A DNA stretch of 64,000 nt from contig CAYJFU010000002.1 of assembly GCA_964369445.1 (NCBI GenBank), positions 21,586 through 85,585 of the forward strand. The letters run 5' to 3'. The position numbers were made by a program, and so were the translations under genes. Positions 18,555 through 28,576 of the stretch are shown piece after piece. The notes beneath the pieces were generated by a model, which was given only the letters and a program-made list of their open reading frames with translations, was not told the DNA's origin and did no database searches. Positions within the stretch are counted from its first letter, which is position 1; each line of letters begins with the position of its first letter. Origin of the DNA: CAYJBH01 sp964369445. GTDB taxonomy: Bacteria > Bacillota > Clostridia > Oscillospirales > Ruminococcaceae.

Positions 18555-19328
18555 ATGTTAACTGTAGCTTATGACAACCTGATAGCAATGTTGCTCGTCT
18601 TTGTGAGAATGGGCGGTATGCTCTTTACAAACCCTATTTTTGGGCGCAGACAGGTGCCAACGCAGTTGCGAATAGCACTTGTGCTTATACTTTCGATAAT
18701 TATTTACCCAAACATTGACAGCTCTGCCGTGGTCGGCATAATGGATTTTGCCTTTATAGTTGTCCTGTTTAAAGAATTGCTTATAGGCCTGTTCTTTTCC
18801 ATGATATTCACGTGGTTTTACTATCTGCTTTTTTATGCCGGTGACTTTTTGGACGTTCAATTCGGCCTTGCAATGGCAAAATCGTTCGACCCGACAACAA
18901 ATATCCAGGCCTCTGTCAGCGGTCGAATATTTGAGCTTTACTTTGTACTTTATATATTTGCAACAAACTCACACCTTACCCTTATAAAGATTTTTGCCAC
19001 ATCCTTTGACATGATCCCGCTCGGAGCAGACTACAACATAAACGCGACGTCTTATCTTTTTTCATTGATTACCTCCGTGTTTGTGCTTGTTTTACAGCTT
19101 ACATTGCCGTTTTTTGTTACACTCATGGTTGTGGAGGTTGCCCTTGCAGTACTGATGAGACTTGTTCCACAGATGCATATTATGGTTGTCAACATACAGG
19201 TGAAAATATTACTGGGATTATTTTTGTTGATAGCTCTTTCAGCACCCATATCCATCTTTATAGATGAGTATATAATGGAACTTTTTACAGCGCTGAATGC
19301 AGGTCTTGTGCACCTGTCAAGCAATTAG
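18555..19328 (+). CDS. fliR: Flagellar export gate protein FliR
   Basis: This is a 257-aa, strongly hydrophobic protein that completes the FliPQR pore. Family features include FVRMGGMLFTNPIFGRRQVP near the start, the helix KELLIGLFFSMIFTWFYYLL and the C-terminal region with VPQMHIMVVNIQVKI. It begins 11 bases after fliQ and precedes flhB. Confidence 0.94.
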   Translation: MLTVAYDNLIAMLLVFVRMGGMLFTNPIFGRRQVPTQLRIALVLILSIIIYPNIDSSAVVGIMDFAFIVVLFKELLIGLFFSMIFTWFYYLLFYAGDFLDVQFGLAMAKSFDPTTNIQASVSGRIFELYFVLYIFATNSHLTLIKIFATSFDMIPLGADYNINATSYLFSLITSVFVLVLQLTLPFFVTLMVVEVALAVLMRLVPQMHIMVVNIQVKILLGLFLLIALSAPISIFIDEYIMELFTALNAGLVHLSSN

Positions 19329-19356
19329 CCAACCACAGTTTTAAGTAGGAGTATGC

Positions 19357-20418
19357 ATGGCGGGAGAAAAATCCGAAAAAGCGACGGGTCATCGGCGCTC
19401 ACAGGAGCGCAAAAAGGGTAATGTTTTTCAAAGTAAAGACGTTGTCATGGTCTTTTCGTTGCTTGTCATGTTCTATACACTGCAAAGCTATGCACCGCAA
19501 CTGCTGGATTCGCTGGAGCGCACCATTATTCTTTTTATCGAAAAAGGGATAACTCTCACCTGGATAGACCCACCCATTGTCACTCAGCTGACCATCGAAG
19601 CGATACAACTTATAGTCTTTTCGCTTATTCCTATTTTTTTGTTTAGCATACTTGCCTCAGTGGTGGCAACGGCATTTCAGACAAAAATGCTGGTCACCTT
19701 TGAAACGATGAAGTTTAAGTTTGACAAGCTAAACCCCATAAGCGGCTTAAAAAATCTTTTTTCACTCAGGGGAATTATAGAGCTTGCAAAGGCAGTTGTT
19801 AAATTTATAGCCATATCAATTGTGTGTTATGTTGTACTTGTGGCCAGAATAGAATCAATACCAAGCCTTATGGATATGTCCATTATGGGGGCACTTGTAT
19901 TTTTAGGCGAGACGGTTATGTCGCTTGTAACGACGGTAGGTGTAATTTTTATCGTTGTGGCAATAGGGGATTACTTTTATCAACGCTACGAGTACGAGAA
20001 AAAAATTCGCATGAGCAAACAGGACATCAAGGAGGAGTATAAGCAGCTGGAAGGCGACCCCAAAATAAAGAATAAACGCAAGCAAAAGCAACTGCAAATG
20101 GCACAAAAGCGCATGATGCAGGCGGTACCGACTGCTGATGTCATAATACGAAACCCGACACATTATGCGGTGGCGCTCAGTTATGACAGCGAAAAACACG
20201 CCGCTCCCATTGTAGTGGCAAAAGGTGCTGACTATCTGGCACTTAAGATAATTGACACGGCAAAGGAGCACGACGTTGTTATTACTGAGAACAGACCGCT
20301 TGCACGTTCATTGTACGAATCGGTGGAGCTGGAACACCCCATCCCCGAAAAGTTTTACACCGCCGTCGCGGAGGTTCTCGCATTTGTATACAGTCTAAAG
20401 AAAAAGGGCATTAAGTGA
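19357..20418 (+). CDS. flhB: Flagellar export switch protein FlhB
   Basis: FlhB controls substrate specificity of export. There is an N-terminal charged segment (AGEKSEKATGHRRSQERKKG), four membrane helices and a cytoplasmic domain with the self-cleaving NPTH motif (IIRNPTHYAVAL, about residue 268). The length is 353 aa. Its TGA overlaps the GTG start of flhA, so the two are translationally coupled. Confidence 0.95.
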   Translation: MAGEKSEKATGHRRSQERKKGNVFQSKDVVMVFSLLVMFYTLQSYAPQLLDSLERTIILFIEKGITLTWIDPPIVTQLTIEAIQLIVFSLIPIFLFSILASVVATAFQTKMLVTFETMKFKFDKLNPISGLKNLFSLRGIIELAKAVVKFIAISIVCYVVLVARIESIPSLMDMSIMGALVFLGETVMSLVTTVGVIFIVVAIGDYFYQRYEYEKKIRMSKQDIKEEYKQLEGDPKIKNKRKQKQLQMAQKRMMQAVPTADVIIRNPTHYAVALSYDSEKHAAPIVVAKGADYLALKIIDTAKEHDVVITENRPLARSLYESVELEHPIPEKFYTAVAEVLAFVYSLKKKGIK

Positions 20419-22455
20419 AGAATTCAAGTTCTCTATCAATATCTGCATTTATAATCCCGGCATTTATAATTATTATAATTATGTTAATTATAGTACCTAT
20501 ACCTGCCGTGATGCTTGATATGCTGTTTATAGTTAACATTGCACTTGCCTTTATCATTCTTTTGACCACCATGAGCATTAAAGCCTCGCTCGAATTTTCT
20601 ATATTTCCATCCCTCTTGCTTGTCACAACACTGTTTCGCCTCGGACTCAACGTGCGCTCGACAACGCTGATACTGCTTGACAATGGCTATGCAGGGCAGG
20701 TTATACAGACGTTTGGCGACTTTGTCATTCGCGGCAATCCCATCGTCGGTATCATCATCTTGTTTATCATTGTGCTGGTTCAGTTTATCGTTATTACAAA
20801 GGGTTCCGAGCGCGTGGCGGAGGTTGCCGCAAGGTTTACTCTCGACGCAATGCCCGGTAAGCAGATGGCTATTGATGCTGACCTCTCCAGTGGTCTAATC
20901 GATGAGCAGGAGGCGCGCAAGCGGCGTGACGAAATACAGCGTGAAGCAGATTTTTTCGGCTCTATGGACGGTGCATCGAAGTTTGTCAAGGGTGATGCCA
21001 TACTGTCGATACTTGTCACATTTATCAACCTTATCGGCGGCATCATAATAGGTCTTTTAAACGGTCAGGGCGATATAATGACCATCATGAACATCTACAC
21101 CACCGCCACCGTCGGCGACGGACTTGTGTCGCAGATACCGGCACTGCTCATATCGGTTTCCACCGGTCTTATGGTTACAAGAAGTGCATCGGAAAACAGC
21201 ATAAACGCCGATTTTTCCAAACAATTTCTATCTCAGCCACGTGTGCTTATCATGGCAGGTATATCCATAGCCGCACTGATGCTTATGCCGGGCTTTCCAA
21301 AATTGCAGATACTCATCATGGCGGCAGTACTCATCACGCTCGGTATAATACTGCTTCGCAACGGTAGAACAAGCGNNNNNNNNNNNNNNNNNNNNNNNNN
21401 NNTACTACAAAAACATCGAGAATGTCTATGGACTTTTAAATGTCGAGCCCATCGAGATGGAATTCGGTTACAGCCTTATCCCACTTGTCGTTGAGAGCAT
21501 GGGCGGCACATTTGTCGACAGGGTTGTCATGTTCCGAAAGCAGTTTGCGACGGAGATGGGTATAGTTGTACCCTCCGTTTACCTAAAAGACAGCGGGCAG
21601 ATAAACCCCAATCAGTACGTCATCAAACTAAAGGGTGAACAGATAGCGCAGGGCGATGTGCTCACCGATCACTTCCTTGCAATAGCACCGCCGGAGGGGG
21701 GCACTAAAATAGACGGCATTGATACGGTTGACCCGGCGTTCGGCATACCGGCAAAGTGGGTGAGCGAGGACAAAAAGGTCAAAGCGGAGGTTGCCGGATA
21801 CACGCTCATAGACCCGACCAGCGTCATGGTGACACATCTGTCGGAGGTGATTAAACAGCACGCACACGAACTGCTGACCCGACAGGAGGTCAACAACATA
21901 TTGACCAACCTCAAAAAGCTTAATGAGGAGCTTGTAAACGACCTGATACCCGGTGTTGTAACACTAAACGATCTGCAAAAGGTGCTTGCAAATCTGTTGC
22001 AGGAGGGTGTGCCGATAAGGGATATCGAAACGATACTGGAAACACTTTCCGACTACAGCCCAACGGTAAAGGACGCGGATTTGCTGACGGAACATGTGCG
22101 GCAGTCACTCAAAAGAACTATTTCACGCAAGTTTGCGGATGGAGGGCAACTTAAGGTAATAAGTATAGATAACAGCATAGAGCAAACTATACTGGCGGCG
22201 GTAAAAAAGGTTGAGGGACAAAGCTACTTGGCGCTGGACCCGGATGTTATCCAAAGCATAATAACCGCCAGCATGACCGAAATAAATAAAGTAAAGGACA
22301 TTGTACAGCAACCTATTGTGGTGACCTCGCCAGTTGTTCGGGTATACTATAAAAAGCTTATAGATCAATTTTATCCCGGCGTTGCGGTTTTGTCCTTTAA
22401 CGAGATAGACCAGACGTTGCAGATACAGGCACTTGCAAATATTACATTAAACTGA
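20415..22455 (+). CDS. flhA: Flagellar export gate protein FlhA (contains assembly gap)
   Basis: FlhA is the large export gate subunit that binds chaperone-substrate complexes. The membrane half has the FHIPEP-type segments (SLLLVTTLFRLGLNVRSTTL; GDFVIRGNPIVGI; TLDAMPGKQMAIDADL). After a 27-base N-run at 21376-21402 the cytoplasmic domain continues in another frame (YYKNIENVYGLLNVEPIE ... ALANITLN). The gene is therefore probably intact and the gap length is only an estimate. The total is about 680 aa, normal for the family. It starts at GTG 20415. Confidence 0.92.
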
Positions 22456-22482
22456 TAAAATATAGAAAGGACGTAGCTTTTA

Positions 22483-23250
22483 ATGCCTTTGTACGACAAA
22501 CCACCCGCACAGGATATAGAGAAGCTGTTCGCAAGCTATCGCCTTAGCCGCGATGTCACCTTGCGCAACGAGCTTGTTATGGCCTACAGCTATATTGCCA
22601 AAGCGGTGGCAGGTCAAATGCGTGGGGCGGCACAGAGTTACGCACAGATGGAAGATATCGTCAATCAGGGCATCATAACGCTTATCGACTGCGTTGAAAA
22701 GTTTGACGAGACAAAAGAGGTTAAGTTTGAGTCCTATGCATTTGCAAAGGTTAAAAACTCCATAATAGACTATCTGCGACAACAGGATTTTTTACCGCGC
22801 AGGGTGCGCAAACTGGCAAAGGACATCCACGAGGCGGAAAAGGTACTGGGGGACAGGCATTTTCGGGAACCGACACTCGCCGAGGTGGCGGAGTACATGG
22901 ATATAAGTCCCGAACAGCTCAAAAAACACTACGCTGAGCTGTCACGAGCGTCCATCGTGTCGCTGGACGAACTCTACCACCGCGACGACAACGAGGACGA
23001 CTTTGACATTGAGTCCGACGACGGTTTGCACAAGGGTTTGTTCGCCGAGGAACAGCGCGGAGAACTTATAAAGGCGATAGAATTGCTAAACGAGCGCGAA
23101 AGACTGATCATTTCACTTTACTATTTTGAAAAGCTTAAAATAGGGGAGATAGCGCACATTATGTCGGTCAGCGAATCCCGTGTAAGTCAACTTCACGTGC
23201 GCGCCCTCAACTCACTTAAAGATAAACTTACACATTACGTTAAAAACTAA
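22483..23250 (+). CDS. fliA: Flagellar RNA polymerase sigma factor FliA/SigD
   Basis: This is a 255-aa sigma-70 family factor of the FliA type that directs late flagellar and chemotaxis genes. Region 2 (EDIVNQGIITLIDCVEKFD, FAKVKNSIIDYLRQQDF), region 3 and region 4 with its helix-turn-helix (IGEIAHIMSVSESRVSQLH) are present. It directly follows flhA; flhF and flhG, which usually lie between them in Firmicutes, are absent. No anti-sigma FlgM is seen in the window. Confidence 0.93.
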   Translation: MPLYDKPPAQDIEKLFASYRLSRDVTLRNELVMAYSYIAKAVAGQMRGAAQSYAQMEDIVNQGIITLIDCVEKFDETKEVKFESYAFAKVKNSIIDYLRQQDFLPRRVRKLAKDIHEAEKVLGDRHFREPTLAEVAEYMDISPEQLKKHYAELSRASIVSLDELYHRDDNEDDFDIESDDGLHKGLFAEEQRGELIKAIELLNERERLIISLYYFEKLKIGEIAHIMSVSESRVSQLHVRALNSLKDKLTHYVKN

Positions 23251-23261
23251 GGGAAAGTAAC

Positions 23262-24023
23262 ATGTTAAAAGGTTTTTACACTGCAGCATCCGGTATGTTT
23301 ATGCAACAAAAAACACTGGACACGCTGTCAAACAACATCGTCAATGTCAACACCCCCGGCGCAAGGGGTGAGAGGCTTATCAGCACGACGTTTGAAAACG
23401 AGCTTGTCTCTCGGCTGGATTCGACAGGCAGTACCGGCATAGGCGGAGAAAGTCCGATAAGGATAACCGATACGGTATTTACAAGCTATGACCCGGGTTT
23501 TATGGTGGAGTCGGGCAGGCCTTACGACTTTGCTATAACCGGCGAGGGTTTTTTTACCATCCAGACCGGCACGGCAGAGGATGGCACGGCTCAGACAGGG
23601 TACACCCGCAACGGCAACTTTGACATAGATGAAGAGGGCTTCCTTGTGCTGCGCGATGTCGGCAGGGTGCTTGGAGAAAACGGTGAGATTTATCTTGGGA
23701 CAAGCGACTTCACGGTGCTGGAGGATGGCACGATTTACGACGCGAGCACAGGGCAGGAGGTTGACAAGTTACGCATGAGGATGCCGGCGGATTTTGACGA
23801 TCTGCAACACATGCAAAACGGTCTTTATCTCAACACAAACGTTGAGGGGGAGCTTGACAACATAAACGGTGAGCCGATAACGGTACTACAAGGCTCTTAT
23901 GAGCGCTCTAACATAGACTTAAACCGCGAGTACAACCTTGTTATGGNNNNNNNNNNTAGTGCGGCGCTACAGATGCTCGACACCATAAATCAAAAAACCG
24001 CAAACGAAATCGGCAGAATGTAA
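23262..24023 (+). CDS. flgG: Flagellar basal-body rod protein, FlgF/FlgG type (contains assembly gap)
   Basis: This is the first of two tandem rod/hook-basal-body proteins. The N-terminus shows MLKGFYTAASGMFMQQ, LDTLSNNIVNVNTPGARG and the middle FAITGEGFFTIQT. The C-terminal motif (YERSNIDLNREYNLVM) is cut by N-run 23947-23956, after which SAALQMLDTINQKTANEIGR continues in frame. The family normally has about a dozen more residues here, so the gap is probably larger than 10. The equivalent Bacillus pair is flhO/flhP. Confidence 0.85.
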   Translation: MLKGFYTAASGMFMQQKTLDTLSNNIVNVNTPGARGERLISTTFENELVSRLDSTGSTGIGGESPIRITDTVFTSYDPGFMVESGRPYDFAITGEGFFTIQTGTAEDGTAQTGYTRNGNFDIDEEGFLVLRDVGRVLGENGEIYLGTSDFTVLEDGTIYDASTGQEVDKLRMRMPADFDDLQHMQNGLYLNTNVEGELDNINGEPITVLQGSYERSNIDLNREYNLVMXXXXSAALQMLDTINQKTANEIGRM

Positions 24024-24036
24024 CGAGAGGAGCAAT

Positions 24037-24779
24037 ATGAATATAGCATTTTTTAACGGTGTATCCGGTATGATTGCGTTTCAGCGAAACATGGACATAG
24101 TATCCAACAACATGGCAAACGTCAACACGACAGGATACAAAAAGACAACCGGCTCTTTCGTCGACCTCTTGTATAGATAGACACCAATGTCGAGGATGAG
24201 AAGCTTATGGTCGGGCACGGTGTCAAAAGCGACTACAATGATGTCGTCTTTTCACAGGGTTCGCTCAGCGCCACCGATAACGAACTGGACTTTGCCATCG
24301 TCGGCGACGGCTTTTTTGGTGTGGAGCTTTCGGACGGATCAACAGGTTACACACGCGACGGATCTTTTGCCATAAGCCTTGAGGGTGATTCACCCTACCT
24401 TGTCGACTCCACCGGCAACTATATTCTGGACAGCGCCGGCGCAAGAATACTGCTAGAGACAAACGATGACGGCTCGGTTGACATGTCACAGGTCGCCGAC
24501 ATACTCGGCATCTACACATTTCCCAATCCATTCGGACTCAAGTCGTTTGGCAATAATATTTATACCGAAAACGAGATATCAGGAGCTGCCACCGGCGGCT
24601 CGGCAGGTTCGGGTGATATTGGGGAAAACGAAATACTGCAATACTCTCTTGAACTGTCCACTGTCAACGTAGCGGACGAGATGGTAGATGTTATACAGAC
24701 GCAAAGAGGATTTACACTGACATCAAAGATAGTACAAACTGCCGATCAAATTGAAGAAATAATAAACAATTTAAGATAA
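24037..24779 (+). pseudogene. flgG: Second flagellar basal-body rod protein, FlgG type, frameshifted
   Basis: ATG 24037 opens a clear FlgG N-terminus (MNIAFFNGVSGMIAFQRNMD, ANVNTTGYKKTTGSFVDLLY) that hits a TAG at 24178-24180. The rest of the protein continues in another frame from IDTNVEDEKLMVGHGVKSDY to the C-terminal motif YSLELSTVNVADEMVDVIQT and TADQIEEIINNLR. Loss of one or four bases near 24172-24180 would explain the break. With intact neighbours and an intact C-terminal motif, an assembly error is as likely as a real mutation; if real, the cell would lack this rod component. Confidence 0.8.
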
Positions 24780-24797
24780 CAGAAAAGGAGAACTAAA

Positions 24798-25421
24798 ATG
24801 CCAATAAACGATTATACAGAGATGGATCCCATTCATTTATCTGTACTGAGGGAGATAGGCAACATAGGTAGCGGTAATGCCGCAACCGCCCTTTCCGCCA
24901 TGCTTGATCGCCCGGTAAACATTGGTGTGCCGCGTGTAGAAATTATGGATTATGCCGAGATTACAGAGCTTTTGGGCGGCCCCGAAGAAAAAATAATAGG
25001 TATGCTGATAACCTTGTCGGATGATATAAACGGCATGATGTTGTTTTTGCTCAAACGAGATTTTGCTCATGTCACCATCAATGATCTGCTGGGTGTAGAG
25101 CTCAATGACTATGACGAGCTGGATGAGATTGGTAAATCCATGCTCAACGAGGTCGGAAACATCATGTCAGGATCTTATATCAGCGCGCTTGCCTCCTTTA
25201 CAAACCTCAAAATAAACATTTCCACACCGTCACTGACCGAGGATATGTTGGGTTCTATTTTGAGTGTGCCGGCAATTCATTTTGCGGACATAAGTGACAA
25301 GATTATTTTAATCGGCGACGGTTTTGATGTCGGCGACAACTGCTCCTCCAACACGATTCTTTTAATGCCGGATATCAAATCATTGGATAAAATTATGGAA
25401 AGCTTAGGGATGTCTATATGA
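24798..25421 (+). CDS. cheC: CheY-P phosphatase CheC
   Basis: CheC dephosphorylates CheY-P and, with CheD, helps chemotactic adaptation. The 207-aa sequence has both active-site segments of the family (LREIGNIGSGNAATALSAML and LNEVGNIMSGSYISAL, each with the Glu...Asn pair). Start follows AAAAGGAG. It overlaps cheD by four bases (ATGAGC within the end), so the two are coupled. Confidence 0.95.
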   Translation: MPINDYTEMDPIHLSVLREIGNIGSGNAATALSAMLDRPVNIGVPRVEIMDYAEITELLGGPEEKIIGMLITLSDDINGMMLFLLKRDFAHVTINDLLGVELNDYDELDEIGKSMLNEVGNIMSGSYISALASFTNLKINISTPSLTEDMLGSILSVPAIHFADISDKIILIGDGFDVGDNCSSNTILLMPDIKSLDKIMESLGMSI

Positions 25422-25906
25422 GCAAAAAAATAGTGGTCGGAATATCCGACATAAAAATAGCAAAGGGTGACGACGAACTGATTACCTATGCATTGGGTTC
25501 CTGTGTGGGCATATGCCTGTATGATCCCATCATGAAAATCGGTGGTCTGTCGCATATTATGCTACCAACAAAAACCTCCAATGCGGCGCTTAACCATCCG
25601 ATGAAGTTTGCGGATTCCGCAATTCCGCTTCTTGTCAAGATGCTTGAGGACAACGGCGCCGCAAAGGCCCGCCTTAAAGCTAAAATTGCAGGTGGGGCAA
25701 AGATGTTCGCCGTGGCTGATACCAACAGCGATATCGCAAGCATTGGCAACCGTAATATCATGGCTGTAAAAGCTACGCTCACACAACTGCGTATTCCTAT
25801 TATAGCCAACGACACCGGCGCTGACTTTGGTCGAACACAGTCATTTTTTCCGGCAACCGGCGAAATGAAGATAAAATCCGCTACAAAGGGCGAATGGTCG
25901 CTTTGA
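25418..25906 (+). CDS. cheD: Chemoreceptor glutamine deamidase CheD
   Basis: CheD deamidates chemoreceptor glutamines and binds CheC. The 162-aa sequence shows the catalytic cysteine in ALGSCVGICLYD, the histidine in GGLSHIMLP and the threonine region (ANDTGADFGRT). It overlaps the end of cheC. The chemoreceptors themselves are not in this window. Confidence 0.94.
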   Translation: MSKKIVVGISDIKIAKGDDELITYALGSCVGICLYDPIMKIGGLSHIMLPTKTSNAALNHPMKFADSAIPLLVKMLEDNGAAKARLKAKIAGGAKMFAVADTNSDIASIGNRNIMAVKATLTQLRIPIIANDTGADFGRTQSFFPATGEMKIKSATKGEWSL

Positions 25907-26136
25907 CACCGTACATATAATGTTAGTGTATATAAGTTACATATTAAAATTATAAAATACATTAGTGATGATTAAAATAGAAGTACTCAGTTGTAACAGT
26001 GTTTATAACGACAATACATGTCGAAATCATATAGGCAGAGTTTTTTCAAGTTAATTAACCATATCTAAAATATTTCTTTTGGTATTTTATCCTTTTGTGT
26101 AAAACAAATACCTTTAATGCAACAATAAGGGAGTAT

Positions 26137-27636
26137 ATGATGAATAACATCGACGGTGGCAATGTGGCCGGCGGTACAGAAAACACTGCTAACAGGCCCA
26201 CTTTGATTGATGCCAAAATGTTTCAAAATTACTTTATGGTGAATAACGATAAAGATTTAACGGCGAGGCTAAAAATAGACCTTAACGGTATGTTAAAGTG
26301 TATCAAACCCGACGAAAATGACCAGTTGCATGAAGAACTTGATGCTATAACTACGGAAAAGTTGCTCGAACTGCTCAAAAGCCGCGGCATAGTTTTTGGG
26401 ATAGACGAACAAGCAGTAGCGGGGATTTTACAAAACAAAATTTATGACGATTACGTCGAGGTGGCGCATGGCATAGAGCCTGTGGACGGAGTTGACGGAT
26501 ACATTATAGAAAAATATGAACGTGAGCGCAGTATAAAACCGCAGGTGTTGGAAAACGGCGAGACCAACTTCAAGGAGCTCGGCTTGTTACTGGATATAGA
26601 AAAAGGCACAAAGATATGTGACATTGTGCCCCCTGTTCCGGCAGTGAGTGGTACAGGTGTATCCGGCAAGGAGCTTAAAGGGGTTGAGGGCAGAACCCCG
26701 GCATTGCCTGCCGGAAAAAACATAAGTGTGACAGGTGATGGAGCACATCTTGTAGCGCAGACAAGCGGCAACTTAGTGTTCAACAAAGGTCAATTTAATG
26801 TGGAGAACGAACTTATCATTAACGGCGATGTTGATGTTTCGGTGGGTAACATTAATTTTTCCGGCGATGTGACGATAAACGGCGACGTGCGCTTTGGGTA
26901 CACTATATCCTCAAAAAAGAATGTAACGATAACCGGTGCTGTAGAGGGCGCAAGCATATTTGCAGACGGAAACATAAAGCTTTCAAACGGCATCAACGGT
27001 CAGCAAAAAAGCAAGGTGTTTGCTAAAGGCAATATTCAAGCACTTTATATTGAGAGCTGTGACCTCAGCGCTGAGGGTAACGTTGTTGCGGAGTCCATCG
27101 TTAACAGCGAGGTTTCCTCCGGCAAGGCGGTCACTGTAACCGCCGGACGTGGTGTGATAGCCGGCGGTCACATATCGGCAGTGGAGTCCATATCAGCCGG
27201 AACAATTGGTTCGATAGCCAACATTCACACGACATTGCGTCTGGGTGTTGTAAAACTTGTTGAGAAAAAAATTGCTGAGCTGACACAATCCGTTGCCGAG
27301 ATGGAGGAAGAGGCGGTTTTAATTGATAAAAATATTCAATATCTAGAGTATCTTGAAAGCATCAACGATATATCCCCTGATAGAAAAGCACTGCTGTTAC
27401 GGTTGCGCACCAAACGCCCTACCATGAAGTTGATGTTACAGCGCGTCACCAAATCGCTTGAAGAACAAAAGGCAATCGGTAGCGACCTTTCAAAGTGCTT
27501 TATAAAGATAGAAAAAACGTCCTTTCCACCGGTACATGTCCACTTTGGAAACAACCACAACCGCATGTTTGAGGAGGGGACAGATAGGTGCACGATACGC
27601 CTGCTGGAGGGGGATATACTTGTTATCTCAACATGA
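26137..27636 (+). CDS. fapA: FapA (DUF342) family polymerase-like beta-helix protein
   Basis: The protein has 499 aa with the DUF342/FapA layout: an N-terminal domain with GIEPVDGVDGYI, then DIVPPVPAVSGTGVSGKELK, a right-handed beta-helix of short repeats (NGDVDVSVGNINFSGDVTIN, GAVEGASIFADGNI) and a C-terminal coiled coil. Relatives are linked to flagella or surface assembly (FapA); the mechanism is poorly known. ATG 26137 follows AAGGGAG. A 230-base AT-rich leader (25907-26136) separates it from cheD; no gene is seen there. Its end overlaps dagK by 17 bases. Confidence 0.85.
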   Translation: MMNNIDGGNVAGGTENTANRPTLIDAKMFQNYFMVNNDKDLTARLKIDLNGMLKCIKPDENDQLHEELDAITTEKLLELLKSRGIVFGIDEQAVAGILQNKIYDDYVEVAHGIEPVDGVDGYIIEKYERERSIKPQVLENGETNFKELGLLLDIEKGTKICDIVPPVPAVSGTGVSGKELKGVEGRTPALPAGKNISVTGDGAHLVAQTSGNLVFNKGQFNVENELIINGDVDVSVGNINFSGDVTINGDVRFGYTISSKKNVTITGAVEGASIFADGNIKLSNGINGQQKSKVFAKGNIQALYIESCDLSAEGNVVAESIVNSEVSSGKAVTVTAGRGVIAGGHISAVESISAGTIGSIANIHTTLRLGVVKLVEKKIAELTQSVAEMEEEAVLIDKNIQYLEYLESINDISPDRKALLLRLRTKRPTMKLMLQRVTKSLEEQKAIGSDLSKCFIKIEKTSFPPVHVHFGNNHNRMFEEGTDRCTIRLLEGDILVIST

Positions 27637-28576
27637 TAAAAAATATCTGTTTGTCGTCAACCCAATTTCCGGCAAGAGTGATGCCAGCCTTTTTTTAGTA
27701 CCACGGCTTGTCAAGTTTATCGAAAAGCATGGTCTGGATGCTAAGATAGAGATTACCACCGCGCCGGGGGATGCGACGGAAAAAACGCGCCACTTTGCGG
27801 ATGCACACAATAACGTTCGTGTGGTTTCCTGCGGTGGTGACGGCACTTTAAATGAGATTATCAGAGCGGCACGCCATCGCGACAACGTGGAGGTGTGCTG
27901 TTTGCCATGTGGCACCGGCAACGATTTTGTGCTGAATTTCGGTATGGCGCAGGAGTTTTTAAGTCTGGAGCGCAACGTCATAAACGGAAAAGCCGTCAAC
28001 ATTGATGTTGTTGACGGCGGCGATATCCTGTCGGTGGCTATCTGCTCTGTCGGTGTAGATGCGGATATAGCAAGCCTACTGCCGCGGTTTAGACGGTTAA
28101 AATTGCTGAAAAACGGCTCTATGGCGTACAACGCCGCTATTGCGAACAGGCTACTAAAACCGCTTGCCGTCGCAATGCAAATCACGGCGGACGATGAGGT
28201 GTTTGACGATGTCTTTACGCTTGTATCCATCGCCAACGGTAAATATTACGGCGGTGGCATATGCGCCGCGCCTTACGCAAAGCTAAATGACGGGCTTATA
28301 GAACTTTGTATGATTCAAAAAGTCAATCATTTGACATTTATGCGCCTGTTGCCAAAATATCGGTTGGGTCAGCACATTGTTGACGGCAAGGTCGCGCCGG
28401 AGTTTAGCGATTTCATCACGTTTAGACGGGTAAAATGCGTTGAGGTAGTGTGTGCTGACAAGGCATTTAACATCAATGCCGACGGCGAATGTTACATGCG
28501 TGACAGGCTTGATGTAAAGGTTGAACCGATGGCGGTCAAGTTTGTATTACCTAACGGGATAAAGTATGAAAGATAA
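27620..28576 (+). CDS. Diacylglycerol/lipid kinase family protein (DagK/YegS type)
   Basis: This is a 318-aa cytosolic or membrane-associated lipid kinase. The N-terminal catalytic domain shows VNPISGKSDA and the nucleotide motif VSCGGDGTLNEII; PCGTGNDFVLNF follows, and the beta-sandwich C-terminal domain includes NGKYYGGGICAAPYAKL. In Firmicutes such enzymes recycle diacylglycerol from lipoteichoic acid synthesis. The TTG at 27620, six bases after GGAGGGGG, gives the normal family start; the frame remains open further upstream only because it overlaps fapA. Confidence 0.88.
   Translation: MLSQHDKKYLFVVNPISGKSDASLFLVPRLVKFIEKHGLDAKIEITTAPGDATEKTRHFADAHNNVRVVSCGGDGTLNEIIRAARHRDNVEVCCLPCGTGNDFVLNFGMAQEFLSLERNVINGKAVNIDVVDGGDILSVAICSVGVDADIASLLPRFRRLKLLKNGSMAYNAAIANRLLKPLAVAMQITADDEVFDDVFTLVSIANGKYYGGGICAAPYAKLNDGLIELCMIQKVNHLTFMRLLPKYRLGQHIVDGKVAPEFSDFITFRRVKCVEVVCADKAFNINADGECYMRDRLDVKVEPMAVKFVLPNGIKYER

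Noticed and set aside
21376..21402. flhA as a pseudogene because of the frame change across the N-run
   Set aside because: Both sides are well-conserved FlhA and the total length is normal; the change of frame is explained by an estimated gap length.
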